Origin: Alphaproteobacteria bacterium
Lineage (GTDB): Bacteria; Pseudomonadota; Alphaproteobacteria; Rs-D84
NCBI GenBank assembly: GCA_017650505.1
Contig: JAGCET010000020.1
Span: forward strand, 1 to 9,262
Direction of reading: 5' to 3'
DNA: 9,262 bases
A program made the position numbers and the translations under genes. The first letter of the stretch is position 1; each line of letters starts with the position of its first letter. Of this stretch, positions 5,893-9,262 are shown piece after piece. The notes under the pieces were generated by a model. The model was not told the origin of the DNA. It did not search any database and saw only the letters and a program-made list of their open reading frames with translations.

Positions 5893-6593
5893 AACAAAAT
5901 ATTCACGCGCGCACCGGCGGTCACATCTTCGGATTCAAAAGCGTATTCACAATGTCCGACATATTGCGTGCGACCATATTCACGAACAATTTTGATTCCG
6001 ACAGATTCTTCATCATAATGCGTGTTTGTCGCCTTGCGCAGTGCAAAATTTCCACCAATGCGCCAATTATCATTCACACGGAAATAAACCTCTGGGACAA
6101 AGTCTATGAATGCCATACCGCGGGTTTTATCAAAAATCCAACTTGACTTCACCGTTCCGGCCAACGTCACACCGGCATATTGCCGACCGAATCGCAACCC
6201 CGCATAATACGTAGAATCCGCAAAATCCGGTGTACGCACACGATGCGAACCACCGAACTTTAACCCCAACAACACATCATAAATAATGTGCCGATCATTT
6301 TCATCTGCCGCACCAATGCGATATACGCCACCCAAATCAAAACTTGAAAAGCCATCTTCGGGGCCGGAAAAATCTTGTTGATAATGGAAATTGCCACCGA
6401 TAACGAATCGGTCCGCCAACCCATACGACACATATTGTCCGAATCGCAATCCCGTTTCAAAATAATCCAATTCAGATTGCGACAGAAATTGACCACGCCC
6501 GGTCAAAAACAACGGGTCGGACGTATCGACGGTCAAATCACCCGCAACGGCCGCACCACAGAAAAACATACCAACACAAAAAGATTTCCACAT
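5889..6593 (-). CDS. Outer-membrane beta-barrel protein (234 aa)
   Basis: The protein begins MWKSFCVGMFFCGAAVAGD, a signal peptide with probable cleavage after AVA at about residue 18. The mature part is made of alternating, aromatic-edged strands (for example GQYVSYGLADRFVIGGNFHY, then FDLGGVYRIG and TYYAGLRFG) with polar turns, and it ends in NILF. A C-terminal phenylalanine is the recognition signal for the BAM machinery, so this is an outer-membrane barrel; length suggests roughly 10-12 strands. The cargo or role is unknown, and porin, channel and structural functions are all possible. I chose the ATG at 6593 because it starts the signal peptide and has GGGGGCGG just upstream; an in-frame ATG at 6644 would prepend 17 residues across a terminator hairpin. 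It lies downstream of a related barrel gene. The stop shares bases with the rarA stop. Confidence 0.88.
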   Translation of the reverse strand: MWKSFCVGMFFCGAAVAGDLTVDTSDPLFLTGRGQFLSQSELDYFETGLRFGQYVSYGLADRFVIGGNFHYQQDFSGPEDGFSSFDLGGVYRIGAADENDRHIIYDVLLGLKFGGSHRVRTPDFADSTYYAGLRFGRQYAGVTLAGTVKSSWIFDKTRGMAFIDFVPEVYFRVNDNWRIGGNFALRKATNTHYDEESVGIKIVREYGRTQYVGHCEYAFESEDVTAGARVNILF

Positions 6594-6607
6594 ATTACCG
6601 CCCCCAT

Positions 6608-6642
6608 AAAAAACCAGTGGTGGTGACACGCGCCACCACCAC
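6608..6642 (-). terminator. Rho-independent terminator after the larger beta-barrel gene
   Basis: On the minus strand GTGGTGGTG (6642-6634) pairs perfectly with CACCACCAC (6625-6617) around an 8-base loop, followed by TGG and six T (6613-6608). The T run is on the minus strand only. It begins 13 bases after the stop of the 414-residue barrel gene and ends 14 bases before the start codon of the next barrel gene. Confidence 0.85.
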
Positions 6643-6655
6643 AATCAGTTATACA

Positions 6656-7900
6656 CTAGAAGTAAAAGATGATACGTCCACCAAATGACATTTCGCGATA
6701 TTTATCTATTTTGGTGTATGCCGCCGGCGCAACCAACCCCGTGCCAGTATCCACCGCCCATCCATCGCTATCCGCATAAAACGCATTTAACGTTTTACCA
6801 TCTGCGGTATCATAGAATGATGTTTTCGCATACAATTCCATTGCGAACCAATCGTTCGGTTGCCAACCAATTGCCCCCTTAATAGATGCCTGGTTATGCC
6901 AATCATAGTGCCCGAACAATCCTTCAAGGTTCAACGTCCAATCTTCGGACAACACACTGAACACACCCAAACCGGCCTCTACAAAGAACGTTGTCTTGGC
7001 ATCTTCATCATACGCGATAAAGAACGTTTCACCATTGGAATTTGTGATACCGTTGCCATATATCTCGTCATCGAACAACAGCAACCAACCACGTGCCAAC
7101 CCATAAATGGTTGATTTAGAAACTTTGTACCCGGCCTTTAAATCCAAAATGAATTCGTTGGCGACATCTTGTTGCCGTTCATAGTCCAAAGACAATGCAC
7201 CAATCCATTTTTCGTTATCAACAAAACGCCATTGGATACCCGCACCAAAAATATTCAAACCACTGTCGTCCATTTTATCGTCCGGTGTCGATGACGAAGA
7301 CCAATCAAATTTATATTTCGTCGTATCAAATCGCCCCATTATCAACACGGCCAATTTATCGGTAATACCATAACTGAAATCTTCTTTGACCGCGAATTGA
7401 TCCATTGTCCATTTCGCCGAAGTATCGGACATAGAATCCAACACATTCGGATTCAGTGTAAGACCTATATCATACGACGCGCCAACATATCCCAAATCGG
7501 TAATTGAACCAAACATTCCTTCGGTCGGTTGAAAGAACGGATGCGCCAAATAATATTTCCGTTTCATCGTTGTACGCGTTGTGGTTGTACGATTCGTTGT
7601 CGCCACATTCGTGCTGCCCCCAGTACCGGTGTACGTGCGATACATTTGGGCACGACCCGACGAAGGTTGATAGTAAGAACCACTGGCCACACTGCGCGCA
7701 CCGGCATCGGTCGTGTACGTGCGTGTTGTCGAACGTGTTTCATACTTTTGATAATTTACATTGTTCGGATCAGACCGCACCGCCGGCACATTTGACGACA
7801 AATCGGCAACCGACGCACCGCCCATTCCGGCATTAGTATCCGCCACGGCCGGCACAGCCATCGCCGTCGCAACAATCATAACAGGTAAAGATAATTTCAT
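6656..7900 (-). CDS. Outer-membrane beta-barrel protein with Thr-rich N-terminal extension (414 aa)
   Basis: MKLSLPVMIVATAMAVPAVA is a signal peptide cleaved after residue 20. Residues about 40-115 are an unusual low-complexity extension rich in Thr, Arg, Tyr and Ser, likely disordered and outside the barrel. From about residue 116 the sequence is a beta-barrel with alternating strands and aromatic girdles, ending GGRIIFYF, the terminal phenylalanine expected for BAM substrates. The motif SYGITDKLAVLIMGRF closely parallels SYGLADRFVIGGNF in the smaller neighbour, so the two barrels are probably paralogues. An AAAGGAG sits 7 bases before the ATG at 7900, a near-perfect Shine-Dalgarno; the in-frame ATG at 7954 would overlap the promoter and place 18 non-signal-like residues first. 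A good promoter lies directly upstream and a strong terminator directly downstream, so it appears to be a mostly monocistronic, well-expressed gene. Function within the outer membrane is unknown. Confidence 0.88.
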   Translation of the reverse strand: MKLSLPVMIVATAMAVPAVADTNAGMGGASVADLSSNVPAVRSDPNNVNYQKYETRSTTRTYTTDAGARSVASGSYYQPSSGRAQMYRTYTGTGGSTNVATTNRTTTTRTTMKRKYYLAHPFFQPTEGMFGSITDLGYVGASYDIGLTLNPNVLDSMSDTSAKWTMDQFAVKEDFSYGITDKLAVLIMGRFDTTKYKFDWSSSSTPDDKMDDSGLNIFGAGIQWRFVDNEKWIGALSLDYERQQDVANEFILDLKAGYKVSKSTIYGLARGWLLLFDDEIYGNGITNSNGETFFIAYDEDAKTTFFVEAGLGVFSVLSEDWTLNLEGLFGHYDWHNQASIKGAIGWQPNDWFAMELYAKTSFYDTADGKTLNAFYADSDGWAVDTGTGLVAPAAYTKIDKYREMSFGGRIIFYF

Positions 7901-7925
7901 TTTTTTCTCCTTTCTTGATGCAACA

Positions 7926-7954
7926 ATTATATCACAAAATTCCCCTTTCACCAA
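7926..7954 (-). promoter_or_regulatory. Sigma70-type promoter of the larger beta-barrel gene
   Basis: On the minus strand TTGGTG (7954-7949), a 17-bp spacer, then a perfect TATAAT (7931-7926). Transcription would start near 7919, giving a leader of about 19 bases with the AAAGGAG ribosome-binding site. Confidence 0.65.
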
Positions 7955-7961
7955 GATAATT

Positions 7962-8126
7962 GTTAGTGATAGTGGTTAGTCCGCCACGACCGCGGCCGCG
8001 ACACCGCCTGCGGTGACGGGACGGGTGGTTAGTCCCGCCCACACCAAGGCTACGGCGAGACAATGGTTAGTGAAACGGGCGCGTCCGTCTTCGCTTACGC
8101 TCCGTCGCGATTCAACACGCCCGTTT
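7962..8126. repeat. GC-rich intergenic repeat/hairpin cluster with four GTTAGT copies
   Basis: GTTAGT occurs at 7962, 7975, 8028 and 8066, the last three as GGTTAGT preceded by a T or GT. The blocks between them are GC-rich and self-complementary: palindrome CGCGGCCGCG (7991-8000); hairpin CACCG/CGGTG (8002-8006 with 8011-8015); CGGGAC/GTCCCG (8017-8022 with 8032-8037), whose loop contains one GTTAGT start; and AAACGGGCG/CGCCCGTTT (8073-8081 with 8118-8126). No ORF is convincing. The composition is unlike the AT-rich flanks. It looks like a mosaic of small REP-like palindromic elements in the gap between two minus-strand genes; the type is not one I can name. Confidence 0.6.
8073..8126 (-). 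terminator. Possible terminator of the 8148 gene
   Basis: A perfect 9-bp stem (AAACGGGCG with CGCCCGTTT) around a 36-base loop, starting 21 bases after the minus-strand stop at 8148. The T run after it on the minus strand is only three bases (TTTC); on the plus strand the run is longer (TTTGTTTT), but no plus-strand gene ends here. It could equally be one of the repeat elements of this gap. Confidence 0.35.
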
Positions 8127-8147
8127 GTTTTAATATTGTGTTAAGAT

Positions 8148-9262
8148 TCATTCTTCATTTGTTTCGGCTACTAACATATACTCCATTTCACATATTAAAG
8201 TTTTATCTTTGTTGTCTAGACACCTGCAAACGGTAGCACCAACAACGCTAGAACTACCATCATTAGAAGTCGTGTCGCATTCCATATGGCATCCTTCTGG
8301 GCATTTCATAGCAACTATATAGGGGTTTTGTAACATTGCTCGTTCCACGGATTCGGTCAGGGTAAATGTTTTTTCGGCGCAGGCACCCATTGTATTTTTG
8401 GTATATCCAGATATTGAACATTCATCACTTGATGCACCGCTGCAAAAGCGGTTATTTATTTGTGATTCGTTAAGGTCTTCAAACGTTGTATATTGTGCAC
8501 TTACCATATTGTCTTTGAGGGAACTGCTAACCCTGTTCATTCCCTTAAAACAACTGATTACATTAAATTCGGTCATTGCGGTATCTTTTCCACTTGCACC
8601 GCCAAATCCGCACGCAACAAGGTCCGGATTAGATTGTTCCGGCGCACAAATATCCGCCACCCAATTACGTGTGTATTCTTGGGCCGCACTTCCAAAAGAT
8701 GATGTTTTAAAATCATGTGGCGCCCTTAATTTATATGTCTGGGTGTTGGCAAGACTGTTATACTTATGCGTTGCATACAGGGAATACGGTAAAAACTGTG
8801 CAATTGTTGCACCGTTTGAATCTGATATGCTGATATTTCCATTGGTATCGGTCGATATCAAACTCCTTAACAATTCGTTCATTTCATCTTTGTTATACAC
8901 TTCGGTCTTTTCATAGACATCCGTTTTCTCAACTTGTTTTTCTTCTAATTGGTCTATACGTGATTGAATCGCGTTAATTTCAACATCTTTACTTTTTTGA
9001 TTCATTTGTGTTTTTGATGTCAATCCTTTTTGGAAAAACGCCAAACGTGCTTCACTTTCACCGTTCGAACCCAATGGAACGCCCGATGTCGTATTCGTAT
9101 CTACCGATTCGGTCGCAGATTTGGACGACGTTGAAACAGCGCCCTTGGTCAATGCACCGGTACTTACCGATGCGGCACGTGCAACATCCGCTGTATTTGA
9201 TTTTGTTGGTACGGTCAAACTGCCCGCGCGAACAGACGGTGCGCCGAACGCATTAAGCCCGA
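8148..9262 (-). CDS. Coiled-coil, cysteine-rich protein, probably exported (5' end outside window)
   Basis: Frame open from the right window edge (first full codon at 9260) to a TGA at 8148, giving 370 visible residues; the N-terminus, including any signal peptide, lies outside. A TTG at 9218 is in frame but has no role as a start, since coding continues upstream (GLNAFGAPSVRAG). The visible part has a Ser/Thr/Ala-rich low-complexity stretch, then a heptad-like coiled coil (about 85-130: IDQLEEKQVEKTD, then two YEK/YNK units resembling the short repeats of phage tail and adhesin stalks), and a globular part with 12 cysteines. Many cysteines in the last 200 residues suggest disulphide bonds, hence a periplasmic or surface location. 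I do not recognise the family. No membrane segment is visible. Adhesin or surface stalk protein is a guess. Confidence 0.8.
   Translation of the reverse strand, partial: GLNAFGAPSVRAGSLTVPTKSNTADVARAASVSTGALTKGAVSTSSKSATESVDTNTTSGVPLGSNGESEARLAFFQKGLTSKTQMNQKSKDVEINAIQSRIDQLEEKQVEKTDVYEKTEVYNKDEMNELLRSLISTDTNGNISISDSNGATIAQFLPYSLYATHKYNSLANTQTYKLRAPHDFKTSSFGSAAQEYTRNWVADICAPEQSNPDLVACGFGGASGKDTAMTEFNVISCFKGMNRVSSSLKDNMVSAQYTTFEDLNESQINNRFCSGASSDECSISGYTKNTMGACAEKTFTLTESVERAMLQNPYIVAMKCPEGCHMECDTTSNDGSSSVVGATVCRCLDNKDKTLICEMEYMLVAETNEE

Noticed and set aside
7955..8147. CRISPR array in the repeat-rich gap
   Set aside because: Repeat units are only 6-8 bases with unequal spacing (13, 53 and 38 bases); no direct repeats of CRISPR length and no cas genes.
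8398..8916. 172-codon plus-strand ORF
   Set aside because: Antisense to the coiled-coil protein frame, which has coding-like features. No ribosome-binding site or recognisable motif.

Overview
The window looks like chromosomal DNA of a Gram-negative, probably uncultured alphaproteobacterium, possibly a small-genome gut lineage. The reasons are an apolipoprotein N-acyltransferase, two signal-peptide beta-barrel proteins ending in phenylalanine, a short RHH_4-type ribbon-helix-helix protein (a family I know mainly from Alphaproteobacteria), fairly AT-rich composition and very compact gene packing. The lineage is inference. I see no phage, transposase, CRISPR, tRNA or rRNA genes.

Layout. (1) Positions 1-456, minus strand: the 5' 152 codons of a conserved-looking protein of unknown function; the gene runs off the left edge. 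(2) Positions 500-2533, plus strand: a tight four-gene operon (two-TM membrane protein with a Pro-rich linker; unknown soluble protein; possible SUKH/SMI1-like protein; RHH_4 DNA-binding protein). Its TATAAT promoter sits almost on the first start codon, so the first gene may be leaderless. (3) Positions 2530-4536, minus strand: one reading frame that joins the endoribonuclease YbeY to the apolipoprotein N-acyltransferase Lnt. (4) Positions 4600-5892, plus strand: the AAA+ ATPase RarA, divergent from ybeY-lnt, with overlapping back-to-back promoters. (5) Positions 5889-7900, minus strand: two outer-membrane beta-barrel proteins that are probably diverged paralogues, separated by a clear intrinsic terminator directly in front of the second gene's ribosome-binding site. 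(6) Positions 7955-8147: a GC-rich intergenic patch with four copies of GTTAGT and several hairpins. (7) Positions 8148-9262, minus strand: the C-terminal part of a coiled-coil, cysteine-rich protein, probably exported, that runs off the right edge.

How it fits together. Both convergent gene pairs (RHH/ybeY-lnt and rarA/beta-barrel) share bases of their stop codons with no terminator between, and the divergent pair shares one promoter block. Lnt completes lipoprotein maturation, which the beta-barrel assembly machinery needs, so several genes bear on the envelope, but I see no single pathway across the window. The most notable points are the YbeY-Lnt fusion, with a 7-base homopolymer and a 21-bp palindrome in its linker, and the uncharacterised four-gene operon.
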